39,029 nt of DNA from Candidatus Krumholzibacteriia bacterium (GCA_023131975.1 JAGLYV010000090.1:1-39029); one strand, 5' to 3'; shown: positions 7,207 to 16,262, counted from the first letter of the stretch. The notes: generated by a model from the letters alone, not told the origin. A program made the numbers and translations.

Positions 7207-8145
7207 CTACCTGTCCTCCCCGGGTCTTCCTCTCGGAACATCCTTCAGATAGACCGTAAAATCGTCCTCAAGCTTTATCTTTTCTATCATCGAGACGTAA
7301 TCCATCCCGAAAACCTCTCCCGAAGCCTGATCGAGACTCTTTTCTTCTCCCAGTTTCCCGACGAAAGACAGGATCTCTTTTAGAGTGAACGACTCCATCA
7401 ACCTCTCAAACATCGTATAGGCTATATAACTGGAAACCCTCACAAACGCCCTGTCCTCGACCATATCAAGATGCCTGTCCAGCTCCTCCACCTCGGGATT
7501 GAAGCCCAGCATCTCGGTCTCGAACTCTATCGCCTGCATCTGAAGAATCGGTTTTTCGTTCGCGACGAAAGAGGCTATACCTTCCCTCAACCAGGTCGGT
7601 ATCTTTCCATCCGACTTCCTGTTGAGAGCCATCTGTGCCAGTTTCTGGGTCAACCCTATCTGCGCCAGCGAACGGCGCGTAAAGATATCATACCTTTGCA
7701 TCATGATATTGAAGGGCATGAAATATAGAGTGTCTCCCTGAATTACTCCGCAATGCCACCAGTCTTTTTTCGTCAGATATTTATACTCGGCAAGGTCCTT
7801 GGCGCCGATGATGACTACCTGTCCATCAGCCGGCCTTCCGATATGTTTGACTACTTCCTGGTCAGCTTCGTAAGCGTACCCGAAATTGTTGGTAGAAATG
7901 AATTTTGCGATGTTGGAAGGGGGATAGTGAAGCGCTATATCCTTGTTGGCAATGACTCCGCCCCGCACAGGGTGGTACTCATCTACAAGGATCCCATACC
8001 CCTCCATCGGGGCAAGAAGAGAATCCGGCACGCGGAAATCTTCTTCCGAACTTTCCTTCTTCGAATCACCACCGCATCCGTTGACAAGACCAGCGGCAAG
8101 AAGAAATATCATCATGACCATCAGCTTATTCTTCGGCAGGCTCAT
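7207..8145 (-). CDS. Lipoprotein with a degenerate gluzincin (peptidase MA-like) domain
   Basis: I place the start at the ATG at 8145, which has a GGAGAGG site; an upstream in-frame ATG at 8163 lacks one and lies deeper in the preceding gene. The 312-residue product has a type II signal peptide ending in the lipobox LVNGC, so it is a membrane-anchored lipoprotein. Around residues 180-220, a helix is followed by PTWLREGIASFVANE. That WLxEGxAxF element is the third zinc-ligand region of gluzincin peptidases such as peptidase MA. The preceding helix, where HExxH is expected, reads LTQKLAQMAL, with no histidines. I infer a non-catalytic descendant. Its start overlaps the reductoisomerase gene end by 20 bases, and gltX follows within six. 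Confidence 0.72.
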   Translation of the reverse strand: MSLPKNKLMVMMIFLLAAGLVNGCGGDSKKESSEEDFRVPDSLLAPMEGYGILVDEYHPVRGGVIANKDIALHYPPSNIAKFISTNNFGYAYEADQEVVKHIGRPADGQVVIIGAKDLAEYKYLTKKDWWHCGVIQGDTLYFMPFNIMMQRYDIFTRRSLAQIGLTQKLAQMALNRKSDGKIPTWLREGIASFVANEKPILQMQAIEFETEMLGFNPEVEELDRHLDMVEDRAFVRVSSYIAYTMFERLMESFTLKEILSFVGKLGEEKSLDQASGEVFGMDYVSMIEKIKLEDDFTVYLKDVPRGRPGEDR

Positions 8146-9130
8146 TATCCTCTCCTTTTCCATACAGGTTTCTGACCGTGCGCCCTGTTTTCTCTATCTC
8201 CGACCCATTTTCCGATCTCAGGAAAGTTTCCAGTTCTCCCCTGTCGGAGGAGGACGTCTTGAGCCAGTCCCTGGCGAAGTCCCCCCTGTCTATTCCTTCG
8301 AAAAGTCTTTCCATAGCCTCTTCGGTCTCCGGTGTGATGATGCTCTCGCCGTATTTCAGGCCTCCGTATGCCGCGGTGCCACTGATCATTTCACGCATCC
8401 CGGAAAATCCCTTCTCCGTGATCAGGTCCACTATTATCTTTAATTCCTGGACGCATTCGAAATAGGCCACCTCAGGACTGAATCCCTTTCTGACGAGAAG
8501 TTCCCAGGCCTTTTTTACAAGAGCCGGCACTCCTCCGCAAAGAACAGCCTGTTCTCCAAATATGTCGCTGACGGCCTCTTCCCTGAAACTTGTCCTGAAA
8601 CCGCCGATCCTGAGGCACCCAAGACCGGCTGCGACGGCCAGCGCGATATCCCAGGCATTGCCGGACACATCGTTCTCCACACCGATCAGTCCGGGAAGCC
8701 CCGAACCTTCGAGGTAGGAACTCCTCACACTCTCGCCCTGACCCTTGGGCGCGACCAGGATGACATCGTGATCCGTCGTTTCGATCTTTCCAAAGGCCAC
8801 AGCGAAACCATGAGCGAAACAGATGGCAGCGCCGGGCCTGAGCCTGTCCGATACCACCTCATCGAAAAGTCTGCCCTGGACCTCATCGGGAAGAAGATAT
8901 ATCAGGACATCCGCGGTCTCCGCTCCATCCTCTATGGACAGGGGAGCAAACCCGTCCTCTATCGCCCTGTCCCATCCATTTCCCCCGGGCCTCGCCGCCA
9001 CACTGACATCTATCCCGCTGTCACGCAGGTTCAACGCCTGGGGACGTCCCTGATTACCATATCCCATGACGACCACCCTGGTGCCATCGAGCACTCCGAT
9101 GTCCGCGTCACTGCTCTTGAGTATCTTCAT
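8126..9130 (-). CDS. Divergent class I ketol-acid reductoisomerase-like protein
   Basis: This 334-residue protein matches the class I KARI (IlvC) length and layout: an N-terminal Rossmann domain with GYGNQG at 23-28, then the knotted helical domain. The catalytic residues appear retained: H107 in FAHGF, metal ligands D189 and E193 in SDIFGEQ, E225 and E229 in ECVQELKIIVDL, and S250 in ISGTAAYG. IlvC normally isomerises and reduces acetolactate in valine, leucine and isoleucine synthesis, using NADPH. Several usually invariant stretches differ: GHAQA-type sequence is GRPQA, FNIHFG is FAVAFG, and the GPG of APKGPG is GQG. It is not beside ilvB or ilvN but heads an operon with a lipoprotein and gltX. 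It could be the cell's IlvC or a paralog acting on another keto acid. Confidence 0.8.
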   Translation of the reverse strand: MKILKSSDADIGVLDGTRVVVMGYGNQGRPQALNLRDSGIDVSVAARPGGNGWDRAIEDGFAPLSIEDGAETADVLIYLLPDEVQGRLFDEVVSDRLRPGAAICFAHGFAVAFGKIETTDHDVILVAPKGQGESVRSSYLEGSGLPGLIGVENDVSGNAWDIALAVAAGLGCLRIGGFRTSFREEAVSDIFGEQAVLCGGVPALVKKAWELLVRKGFSPEVAYFECVQELKIIVDLITEKGFSGMREMISGTAAYGGLKYGESIITPETEEAMERLFEGIDRGDFARDWLKTSSSDRGELETFLRSENGSEIEKTGRTVRNLYGKGEDNEPAEE

Positions 9131-9158
9131 CCTTTTACCTTCATTTCAGCTCCAAGTA

Positions 9159-9187
9159 TCTATAACAGACTATACTTATAGTAGCAA
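9159..9187 (-). promoter_or_regulatory. Candidate promoter of the reductoisomerase-lipoprotein-gltX operon
   Basis: Read on the minus strand, TTGCTA (9187-9182) and TATAGA (9164-9159) are separated by 17 bases, upstream of the start codon at 9130. It is back to back with the tRNA-Met promoter. Both hexamers are imperfect, so confidence is moderate. Confidence 0.42.
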
Positions 9188-9205
9188 GCGCATAGTAGAA
9201 ACCAC

Positions 9206-9233
9206 TTGACAAAGGGTCGTTTTTTTATACTAT
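9206..9233 (+). promoter_or_regulatory. Promoter of tRNA-Met
   Basis: TTGACA at 9206-9211 and TACTAT at 9228-9233 with a 16-base spacer. The expected start is close to 9240, just ahead of the mature tRNA 5' end at 9245, as is usual for tRNA genes. It may also serve tilS downstream. Confidence 0.62.
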
Positions 9234-9244
9234 TCCCTGAGTGT

Positions 9245-9321
9245 GGCGGTGTAGCTCAGTTGGTTAGAGCAGCGGAATCATAATCCGCGTGTCCGGGGTT
9301 CAAATCCCTGCACCGCCACCA
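9245..9321 (+). tRNA. tRNA with CAT anticodon, probably elongator tRNA-Met
   Basis: A 77-base cloverleaf. The acceptor stem is GGCGGTG / CACCGCC with discriminator A and an encoded CCA. The D arm is AGCTCAGTTGGTTAGAGC. The anticodon stem GCGGA/TCCGC encloses ATCATAA, placing CAT at 34-36, and the T arm carries GGTTCAAATCC. It lacks the three G-C pairs of an initiator anticodon stem. A CAT anticodon is also found on tRNA-Ile2, the substrate of TilS, whose gene follows 39 bases later. Base pairs 4-69 and 5-68 are G-C here rather than the C-G of E. coli tRNA-Ile2, which favours Met. Confidence 0.9.
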
Positions 9322-9360
9322 GATGACTTGACCGGACTTACCCCCTTCCGAAGAAATCCT

Positions 9361-10878
9361 ATGGAATGCGTTGATAAAGTAATGGGTTGGGTGTCACAGA
9401 ACAGCCTTCTGTCCCGGGGCGACAGGATCATCGTCGCTGTCTCCGGGGGGCCGGACTCCATCGCTCTGCTCACGATCCTTCACACCCTCGCCGCGGAACT
9501 GGACCTTACCCTTGCCGCGGCCCATTATGACCACCTGATCAGGAAAGGGACCGAACGGGAAAAGACCCTGGTCGAAAAACGTTGCGCATCTCTCGACATC
9601 CCACTGATCGCCGGGTCAGGCGACGTCCCGTCTGCTTCAAGGAAAACCGGAAAGGGGATCGAGGAAACGGCCCGAATGATGAGATATCGCTTTCTCGAAG
9701 AAGCGGCGACCCGCTGGCAGGCCGATGCGGTCGCACTCGGCCACAACAGGGACGACCAGGTCGAGACTATCCTTCATCATATCATCCGGGGAACAGGGAT
9801 GAAGGGCCTCACTGGAATGCCGACAAAACGGGGAATATTCATCAGGCCTGTCCTCTGCTGTTCGCGTGACGAGCTAAGGTCGATGCTTCGCTCCGAAGGC
9901 ATCCTTTACGCTATCGACCCCAGCAATCGGGATAACACTATTTTGAGAAACCGGATCAGAAACAGACTTCTCCCCTGGCTGAGGCGTGAATTCAACCCAT
10001 CCATAGACGACTCCCTGTTGAGGATGAGGGAAAATCTCTCTGAAGGCTGGGAGGCGCTTTCAGCCCCGGTAGCCAGCCTGCTGAACGGGCTGGCAGGTTC
10101 GATCGATCAGCAGAAAAATGGAAGTCCCGATATCACCCCCCCCCTCGACGTCAACGGGGGGAAAGATCTGCCGACAGCCGTGACCATATCCCTTGCCGAT
10201 CTTTCCGGGTTGACCGATTATCAGCTTTACCTGCTTGTCGACGGGGTGCTTCGCGAACGTTTCGGAGTGGTCCAGGATGTGGGAAAATCTCATTTCGACG
10301 CGGCCAAAAAACTTGTCAGAAATGGCCGGTCGGGGAGCAGAACGCGGTTTCCTCACGGTATTTCCCTGTACCGTGAACAGGAAAATATCAGATTCGCTCC
10401 TACATCCGGGGAAAAGGCACCACCGATCAACACAGAGATCCTGATTCCGGGAGAAGGGACATATTCCATTCTTCCGTGGTTTGAAAAGGCTGTTTTCGAA
10501 AGGATCCCGATTTCTGATACCGGCCCGCCGCAAAGAGACCACGACCGGAGGCAGGGCGGTCCGGACCCGAAGACCGGCAGCTCCGGCAACCGCGAGATCA
10601 CAGCTATCCTGAGACCATCGGGATTTCCTCTCAGATTCAGAAAAAGAAAACCTGGCGACAGGCTGGTCCCGCGGGGAATGAAGGGCCGGAAAAAACTCAG
10701 CGACATATTCATCGACAGCAAGGTGCCGCTTCACAAAAGGGAGCTGATACCTGTAATGGAAGATCCCGACGGGATCGTGTGGGTACCCGGCATTGTGATG
10801 GCCGAGAGGGCAAGGGCCAGTGAAAAGGACAAATACGCACTTCGCGTGAGACTGATCGAAACTTCCAGCGGAAAATGA
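9361..10878 (+). CDS. tilS: tRNA(Ile)-lysidine synthase
   Basis: The start is taken at the ATG at 9361, because the frame further upstream runs through the tRNA gene. The 505-residue product has the PP-loop motif SGGPDS at residues 28-33, the N-type ATP pyrophosphatase domain, and FRKRKPGDRLVPRGMKG-type sequence of the TilS C-terminal domain near residue 440. TilS attaches lysine to C34 of tRNA-Ile(CAU), changing its identity from Met to Ile, and is essential in most bacteria. The upstream ribosome site is weak (GAAGAA). The middle region has a variable Pro/Gly-rich insertion near residue 395. It is followed by hpt and ftsH, a common bacterial gene order. Confidence 0.93.
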   Translation: MECVDKVMGWVSQNSLLSRGDRIIVAVSGGPDSIALLTILHTLAAELDLTLAAAHYDHLIRKGTEREKTLVEKRCASLDIPLIAGSGDVPSASRKTGKGIEETARMMRYRFLEEAATRWQADAVALGHNRDDQVETILHHIIRGTGMKGLTGMPTKRGIFIRPVLCCSRDELRSMLRSEGILYAIDPSNRDNTILRNRIRNRLLPWLRREFNPSIDDSLLRMRENLSEGWEALSAPVASLLNGLAGSIDQQKNGSPDITPPLDVNGGKDLPTAVTISLADLSGLTDYQLYLLVDGVLRERFGVVQDVGKSHFDAAKKLVRNGRSGSRTRFPHGISLYREQENIRFAPTSGEKAPPINTEILIPGEGTYSILPWFEKAVFERIPISDTGPPQRDHDRRQGGPDPKTGSSGNREITAILRPSGFPLRFRKRKPGDRLVPRGMKGRKKLSDIFIDSKVPLHKRELIPVMEDPDGIVWVPGIVMAERARASEKDKYALRVRLIETSSGK

Positions 10879-10931
10879 ACCGGAGGCAACGGAGAAAAAT
10901 CCAGAAAATGAATGTGCGTATCTATGGATTG

Positions 10932-10940
10932 TGCTAGAAT
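10932..10940 (+). promoter_or_regulatory. Extended -10 promoter before hpt
   Basis: TGCTAGAAT is an extended -10 element (TG, one base, TAGAAT at 10935-10940). No good -35 is visible 17 bases upstream, which is acceptable for this promoter class. It lies about 40 bases before the hpt start codon. Confidence 0.4.
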
Positions 10941-10980
10941 CCTTAAAATGCAGTCAATGGCCTCTATTTAAAGACCGGGT

Positions 10981-11553
10981 ATGATCGAATACAGGGAAAT
11001 AATCTCGTCAGACAAGATAAGCGACAGGGTCAGGGAACTCGCGGGAGAGATATCGAAAGACTACCCCGATTCTGTCCCCCTCTTCATAACCCTCCTCAAA
11101 GGGGCCTTCATTTTCACCGCGGATCTCGTCCGCAACCTGTCGATTCCTCATGAGATCGATTTTATCACACTGTACAGCTACGACAACGGCAGGCGCAGAA
11201 GCAACGATGTCAGAATGGTGAACCACCTCAGAACCGATCTTGCGGGAAGGGATATCATCCTCATCGACGAAATAGTCGACACAGGACACACCCTCACAAG
11301 GCTTATCGAGACGATTGAAAAACAGCCGGTAAGCAGTCTCAGGATCTGCACACTCCTCGACAAACCATCAGCCAGAAAAGCTGAAGTCCCCGTCCATTAC
11401 AGTGGTTTCAAGATTCCTGACATATTCGTCGTCGGATACGGCCTGGACTACAGGGAGAGGTACAGAAATCTTCCCTTCATCGCGGAAGTGACGATCACTG
11501 ATAAGGAAAAATCAATATCTGCCAATAGGGACAGTCAGACACTGAAAAAATGA
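10981..11553 (+). CDS. hpt: Hypoxanthine phosphoribosyltransferase
   Basis: A 190-residue type I phosphoribosyltransferase. The PRPP-binding loop is IILIDEIVDTGHT, with the DEIVDTGHT core at residues 96-104. The flexible-loop region (near 70-80) and the LLKGAF segment (38-43) are present, as is the C-terminal FVVGYGLDYRERYRNLP signature of HPRTs. It salvages hypoxanthine and guanine to IMP and GMP in the cytoplasm. It sits between tilS and ftsH. In this window guaB, which acts on IMP, lies about 16 kb away. Confidence 0.94.
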   Translation: MIEYREIISSDKISDRVRELAGEISKDYPDSVPLFITLLKGAFIFTADLVRNLSIPHEIDFITLYSYDNGRRRSNDVRMVNHLRTDLAGRDIILIDEIVDTGHTLTRLIETIEKQPVSSLRICTLLDKPSARKAEVPVHYSGFKIPDIFVVGYGLDYRERYRNLPFIAEVTITDKEKSISANRDSQTLKK

Positions 11554-11658
11554 CCATCCGCGACCCCGGCTCCGACCGGTCCCGGAAGGCCAGAGTGGAC
11601 GAGCCCTGATCCGGCGCGGGACATAAACGGAGTTTAGGGCTGAACTCGTTCAATATTC

Positions 11659-11688
11659 TTGGACAACCGGTGGGTTTTTGTTTATCTT
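11659..11688 (+). promoter_or_regulatory. Candidate ftsH promoter
   Basis: TTGGAC at 11659-11664 and TATCTT at 11683-11688 with an 18-base spacer, ending about 36 bases before the ftsH start codon. The hexamers are near consensus, but no regulatory pattern is visible. Confidence 0.42.
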
Positions 11689-11724
11689 GCGCATAGTAAC
11701 TTTAAATAAAACAAGAGGATGTTG

Positions 11725-13854
11725 ATGAATAACATGGACAAGAACAGAAAAGACAAAGATCCGCACAAGAAATGGATTCCTCCGGTAGGAGGAGGGGGTG
11801 GACAGAAGCCGTCCAGATCTATGGCACTCTGGGTCATGGTAGTGATCCTCTTCTTCCTTGCCTATCTGATGTTCAACTCGGCGAGGGAAAAGGAATGGCC
11901 CATAAATTACACCCAGTTCATAACCGAAGTCGGCGGCGGCAACATCGAAAGTGTGAAGATAAAGGGACTGGAAGTAAGGGGAAGACTGCTCAGCCCGATC
12001 ATCATCCCCACCGGCGGGGAGGGCACATCGATAACAAGCTTCAAGGTAATACTTCCCGCGGAAGACAAGGACCTCCCCCAGAAGATCTGGGACAGCAATC
12101 CCAACGTTAAGATCGAGGGCGAATTTCCGGGAAGCTCCATCTGGGTAAAGGCCCTCGCTACCGCGCTACCTCTCATCGCTCTGCTGGTGTTGTGGGTCTT
12201 TCTCATGAGACAGATGCAGTCCGGTGGAAACAAGGCATTCTCGTTCGGGAAAAGCAAAGCCAAGATGGTGGGAACAAACGTCCCCAAGATAACCTTCGAC
12301 GATGTAGCCGGCACCGACGAGGCGAAGGAAGAGCTCCAGGAGATAATCGAGTTCCTGAAGGATCCAAAGAAATTTCAGAAGCTGGGCGGAAGAATACCCA
12401 AGGGAGTGCTCCTTCTCGGGCCTCCGGGAACGGGCAAGACTCTTCTGGCCAAAGCAGTAGCCGGCGAGGCCGACGCGCCGTTCTTCAGTATGAGCGGTTC
12501 GGATTTCGTCGAGATGTTCGTCGGAGTCGGCGCGAGCCGTGTACGCGATCTTTTCGACAAGGGCAAGAAACATGCTCCCTGCATCCTCTTTATCGACGAG
12601 CTGGACGCGGTAGGCAGGCAGAGAGGCGCGGGACTCGGCGGCGGCCATGACGAACGTGAACAGACTCTCAATCAGCTGCTGGTAGAGATGGATGGATTCG
12701 AGACGAACGAGGGAGTCATCCTCCTGGCGGCGACCAACAGACCCGACGTACTCGACCCGGCCCTTCTCAGGCCTGGCAGATTCGATAGAAGGGTCATCGT
12801 CGATATGCCCGACATGCGGGGCAGGCTGGGAATCCTCAAGGTACACACCCGTAATGTCCCTCTCGCCGACGATGTAGATCTCGAGATACTCGCGCGAGGT
12901 ACTCCGGGGATGTCCGGCGCGGATATCGCCAACCTGGTCAACGAGGCTGCCCTGATGGCGGCAAGACTGAACATGGACAAGGTCTACATGGACAATTTCG
13001 AAGAGGCCAAGGACAAGGTGTTCCTCGGACCGGAACGCAGGAGCAGAGTCGTCAAGGAGGATACGCGCAGGATGACCGCCTATCACGAGGCTGGCCACAC
13101 CATCGTCGGGTCTTTCCTTGAAAATGCCGATCAGCTTCACAAGGTCACTATCATCCAGAGAACTATGGCGGGAGGCGTCACTTTTTTCCTTCCGGACGAC
13201 GACCGGCTTCTCTACATGTCTCGTGATTACCTGATGGATTCCATATCGACGGCGCTCGGTGGCAGGGTCGCCGAAGAACTCGTCCTCAAACGCATCGGCA
13301 CAGGAGCACAGGCAGACATCAAACAGGCCACAGCGATAGCCCGCAAGATGGTGACACGCTGGGGGATGAGCGAAAAACTCGGCCCGATCGCTTTCGGTGG
13401 CAGTGAGGAACAGGTATTCCTCGGTCGTGACCTGGCCACCCGCAAGAACTATTCGGAACAGACAGCGCGAGAGATCGACGAGGAAATCAAAGATATTATC
13501 GATATCTGTTACAGGAAGGCCCATGATATTCTTGGTGAGCATATGGGCAGCCTGCATCGTGTCGCTGAAGCGCTGCTGGATCGGGAATCCCTCGATGCTG
13601 AAGAGATAAAGATCCTCATCAGTAACGGAACGCTCCCCCCTGCCAAAAGGCAGCCCATGAACGGAAGACCTTTGCCCGGGAACGACGCTGTGGCAGACGA
13701 AGGCGAGCCTGGAACGGGCATCGAAAATAAAACTGAAACCGTCGAAGAGAATACCGGGTCCGGCGATGCGCGGGAAGACTCCCGGGAGACCCTGGATCCT
13801 GAACCGGACGACAAGGGAATGGACGACAAACCCGAAAACAGGGGCGGTCCCTGA
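11725..13854 (+). CDS. ftsH: ATP-dependent zinc metalloprotease FtsH
   Basis: I choose the ATG at 11725 because AGAGG at 11714-11718 is then six bases upstream; the ATG at 11719 directly abuts it. The 709-residue protein has two N-terminal membrane helices (about residues 34-50 and 138-158) flanking a periplasmic domain. The AAA+ domain follows with Walker A GPPGTGKT (232-239), Walker B LFIDE (289-293) and the second region of homology [20 protein letters not shown]. The zinc site is HEAGH (454-458). FtsH degrades misfolded membrane proteins and selected regulators. The last 70 or so residues form an acidic, disordered tail longer than in E. coli. Confidence 0.97.
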   Translation: MNNMDKNRKDKDPHKKWIPPVGGGGGQKPSRSMALWVMVVILFFLAYLMFNSAREKEWPINYTQFITEVGGGNIESVKIKGLEVRGRLLSPIIIPTGGEGTSITSFKVILPAEDKDLPQKIWDSNPNVKIEGEFPGSSIWVKALATALPLIALLVLWVFLMRQMQSGGNKAFSFGKSKAKMVGTNVPKITFDDVAGTDEAKEELQEIIEFLKDPKKFQKLGGRIPKGVLLLGPPGTGKTLLAKAVAGEADAPFFSMSGSDFVEMFVGVGASRVRDLFDKGKKHAPCILFIDELDAVGRQRGAGLGGGHDEREQTLNQLLVEMDGFETNEGVILLAATNRPDVLDPALLRPGRFDRRVIVDMPDMRGRLGILKVHTRNVPLADDVDLEILARGTPGMSGADIANLVNEAALMAARLNMDKVYMDNFEEAKDKVFLGPERRSRVVKEDTRRMTAYHEAGHTIVGSFLENADQLHKVTIIQRTMAGGVTFFLPDDDRLLYMSRDYLMDSISTALGGRVAEELVLKRIGTGAQADIKQATAIARKMVTRWGMSEKLGPIAFGGSEEQVFLGRDLATRKNYSEQTAREIDEEIKDIIDICYRKAHDILGEHMGSLHRVAEALLDRESLDAEEIKILISNGTLPPAKRQPMNGRPLPGNDAVADEGEPGTGIENKTETVEENTGSGDAREDSRETLDPEPDDKGMDDKPENRGGP

Positions 13855-13875
13855 TTTAAACTGACATCGTGGAAG

Positions 13876-13905
13876 TGATCCGCTGTGGATAGACCGGGCG
13901 GATCA
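13876..13905 (+). repeat. Hairpin between ftsH and folP
   Basis: TGATCCGC and GCGGATCA form a perfect eight-pair stem with a 14-base loop. No T-run follows, so it is not a classic intrinsic terminator. It could limit ftsH-folP readthrough or stabilise the ftsH message. Confidence 0.4.
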
Positions 13906-13924
13906 TTCTCACGGTCAATCCATT

Positions 13925-15142
13925 ATGACTCGATACCCACTCAGAATGATCTTTTCCCGCGGTCCGGAAACACTGAAAAGACACTTCGACCGCGCGGGAG
14001 TGACTCCCGCCGGTATCAGGATAATGGCATCGAAGACGAAAAACCTTGTCATTCGCGCCGACGGACTCTCTGCTGCTGCCGCAAATATAATCAAACAACA
14101 ACTTCTGTCTCTGGGAGGCGATGCCGCGGTACACAGGGACGTCATCCAGGGCGGTCCTGAGGCTTCTACCGTATTCCTGATGGGAAACGAAAGAAGACTC
14201 CGGGCCCTCGCGGAACGACTCAGGGGTCAACCGTTCGGACTTGAAGAATTGGGGAAGGAAGTCAACAACCAGCTCGACCTTCACTCTTCTCCCCCGCTAT
14301 CGATCAGGCTCCGGGACACTTCGATAGACCTGTCGAACGGAGTTCTCATCATGGGCATACTGAACGTCACGCCAGACAGCTTCAGTGATGGAGGCAGGTT
14401 CATCGAACCTTCCGAAGGACTCGATCGGGCGCTCGAGATGGTCGAAGAGGGCGCGGGGATCATCGACATCGGAGGCGAGTCAAGCAGGCCCGGCGCGACT
14501 GGATTGAATGTAAAAGAAGAACTGTCGAGAGTCATGCCCCTGCTGGAAAGACTTCAGGGCACCCTCCCCGTCCCCATCTCTATCGATACCAGAAAAGCCG
14601 CTGTCGCCGATGCGGCTGCCGATGCCGGGGCTTCGATCATCAACGATATAAGCGGGCTCACACATGACGAAGCGATGACAGACACAGTCATTCGTCGGGG
14701 TACCGCGGTAGTAGTCATGCATATGCTCGGAACACCGGAAACGATGCAGGACGACCCCTCATATTCGGACCCCGTGAGCGAAATCGTCTCATGGCTCGAA
14801 GAAAGAGTCACGGTTTTGATCAACGCGGGAATCGAGCGCGAAAAAATAATCATTGACCCGGGGTTGGGTTTCGGGAAAAGATTGCGGGACAATCTTGAGA
14901 TCCTGGAACAGGCCGGTGATTTCCATTCACTTGGATTTCCCGTATTGATGGGTCATTCCAGAAAGAGTTTCATAGGGACCATTACGGGAAGGGAGCCGGC
15001 TGACAGGCTGGCCGGAGGCCTTGCCGCGGTCGGGGCCTGTCTCGATGCCGGCATCCAGATCCTGAGAGTGCATGATGTCGGGGCGACTGTGGATTTCGTT
15101 AAGACATGGAAAGCAATTAATCGAAAGGATGACGGTTCTTGA
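13925..15142 (+). CDS. folP: Dihydropteroate synthase with N-terminal extension
   Basis: A 405-residue protein whose last 275 residues are a complete DHPS TIM barrel. Motifs include ILNVTPDSFSDGG near residue 145, DIGGESSRPGA, SIDTRKA, IINDISG, IDPGLGFGK and GHSRKSFIG. DHPS condenses p-aminobenzoate with dihydropterin pyrophosphate in folate synthesis. The first 130 or so residues form a separate alpha/beta region also seen in some other bacterial DHPS proteins; its role is unknown to me. The start codon at 13925 has only a weak ribosome site. The stop TGA overlaps the TTG start of cdaA, indicating coupled translation. Confidence 0.93.
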   Translation: MTRYPLRMIFSRGPETLKRHFDRAGVTPAGIRIMASKTKNLVIRADGLSAAAANIIKQQLLSLGGDAAVHRDVIQGGPEASTVFLMGNERRLRALAERLRGQPFGLEELGKEVNNQLDLHSSPPLSIRLRDTSIDLSNGVLIMGILNVTPDSFSDGGRFIEPSEGLDRALEMVEEGAGIIDIGGESSRPGATGLNVKEELSRVMPLLERLQGTLPVPISIDTRKAAVADAAADAGASIINDISGLTHDEAMTDTVIRRGTAVVVMHMLGTPETMQDDPSYSDPVSEIVSWLEERVTVLINAGIEREKIIIDPGLGFGKRLRDNLEILEQAGDFHSLGFPVLMGHSRKSFIGTITGREPADRLAGGLAAVGACLDAGIQILRVHDVGATVDFVKTWKAINRKDDGS

Positions 15143-15915
15143 ATCCCTTTCATTTTAATCTTACAATCGACATTCTCGATATTATCATCGTGGCCTTTCT
15201 TTTCTACAGGCTTTTCCTCCTGTTCAGGGGTACTCGCGCGACACAGATGTTCATAGGCCTCTTTCTCCTTATCATCCTTTCCTTTGTGGCACAATGGCTC
15301 AATCTGAACGCTCTGAACTGGATCCTCAGCAGTCTCAAGACCGTCTGGGTGATCGCCTTCGTAATCCTGTTCCAGCCGGAACTCCGCAAGGCACTGACCC
15401 AGATGGGGCAGAACAGGTTCATCGGCATGTTTCTCAAGGTCGAGGAATCGGGAACCATCAGCGAGATAGTCAGGGCCTGTCATCAACTCACACAGAAAGG
15501 CCTTGGGGCCATCATAGTGATAGAACAGGACGTCGGACTGCGAAACTATATAGAAACCGGTACTTCCCTCGATGCGAAAGTGACCAGTGATCTCCTGGTA
15601 ACTGTCTTCACCCCTCCGAGTCCTCTGCACGACGGAGCGGTGATCATAGAAAAGAATCGAGTCCTGGCCGCCGGATGCATACTGCCTCTCTCTCAGAACC
15701 CCAGGCTTGGAAGGGCCCTCGGAACAAGGCATAGAGCGGGCCTCGGCCTGTCGGAAGAGACTGACGCGATAACGATCATTGTAAGTGAAGAGACGAGCAT
15801 GATATCGCTGGCCAGATCAGGCAAGCTCAAACGCAAACTCGACATCAACAGCCTGCGAAACGAACTTGTCGAACTTATCGGTGTAAAAGCGAAGGAGCAG
15901 GCGGCAACTGTCTGA
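15139..15915 (+). CDS. cdaA: Diadenylate cyclase (c-di-AMP synthase)
   Basis: This 258-residue protein begins with a TTG codon overlapping the folP stop by four bases, with AAAGGAT about nine bases upstream. Three N-terminal membrane helices span about residues 6-75. The DisA_N/DAC domain follows, with catalytic LHDGAVII near residue 163 and GTRHRAGLGLSEETDA near 195. CdaA condenses two ATP into c-di-AMP, a regulator of potassium and osmotic balance. The common partner genes ybbR and glmM do not follow. The folP-cdaA pairing is seen in several phyla. Together with the HD-GYP genes downstream, the window encodes parts of two different cyclic-dinucleotide systems. Confidence 0.93.
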   Translation: MNPFHFNLTIDILDIIIVAFLFYRLFLLFRGTRATQMFIGLFLLIILSFVAQWLNLNALNWILSSLKTVWVIAFVILFQPELRKALTQMGQNRFIGMFLKVEESGTISEIVRACHQLTQKGLGAIIVIEQDVGLRNYIETGTSLDAKVTSDLLVTVFTPPSPLHDGAVIIEKNRVLAAGCILPLSQNPRLGRALGTRHRAGLGLSEETDAITIIVSEETSMISLARSGKLKRKLDINSLRNELVELIGVKAKEQAATV

Positions 15916-16262
15916 TCCAAATTCTGTTATCAGACGTCGCACCCGCTCCTGTACGGCCTTCAGGCTCGAAACCCCGGTCCACACAAACGACCCCACCCCA
16001 CACATCAGGACCGGTTCCATCCAGCCTTCCTGCTGCCGTTACCATACATCGCAATTCAGGTGCCGAAACAGCGGACAATCGACGGAATCCTGTAAACGAC
16101 GTTCCACCAATACGATAGGAAAGTCAGCGTGCTGCGGCAGGACCAATGGGCTGCCTATCGATCGTCAACAGGATAGACATGCCTTTCACGAAAATTACAA
16201 AAAAAGACGAAAGGAGAACACCTTTCGCCGCATGTACACAGAGGTAACAATGTAAACTATAA
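15916..16262. other. Intergenic region between convergent cdaA and the HD-GYP operon
   Basis: About 350 bases without a convincing gene. The only clear element is the minus-strand terminator at 16199-16229 that ends the signalling operon. No terminator for cdaA could be recognised, and no ybbR remnant is evident. Confidence 0.6.
16199..16229 (-). terminator. Intrinsic terminator of the signalling operon
   Basis: On the minus strand, GGCGAAAGG and CCTTTCGTC form a nine-pair stem (one G-T pair) with a six-base loop, followed by TTTTTTT. It lies about 35 bases beyond the stop of the last gene of the five-gene signalling cluster. Confidence 0.85.

Noticed and set aside
12166-13557. A 463-codon minus-strand frame opposite ftsH
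   Set aside because: It is entirely antisense to FtsH, whose catalytic motifs are all present.
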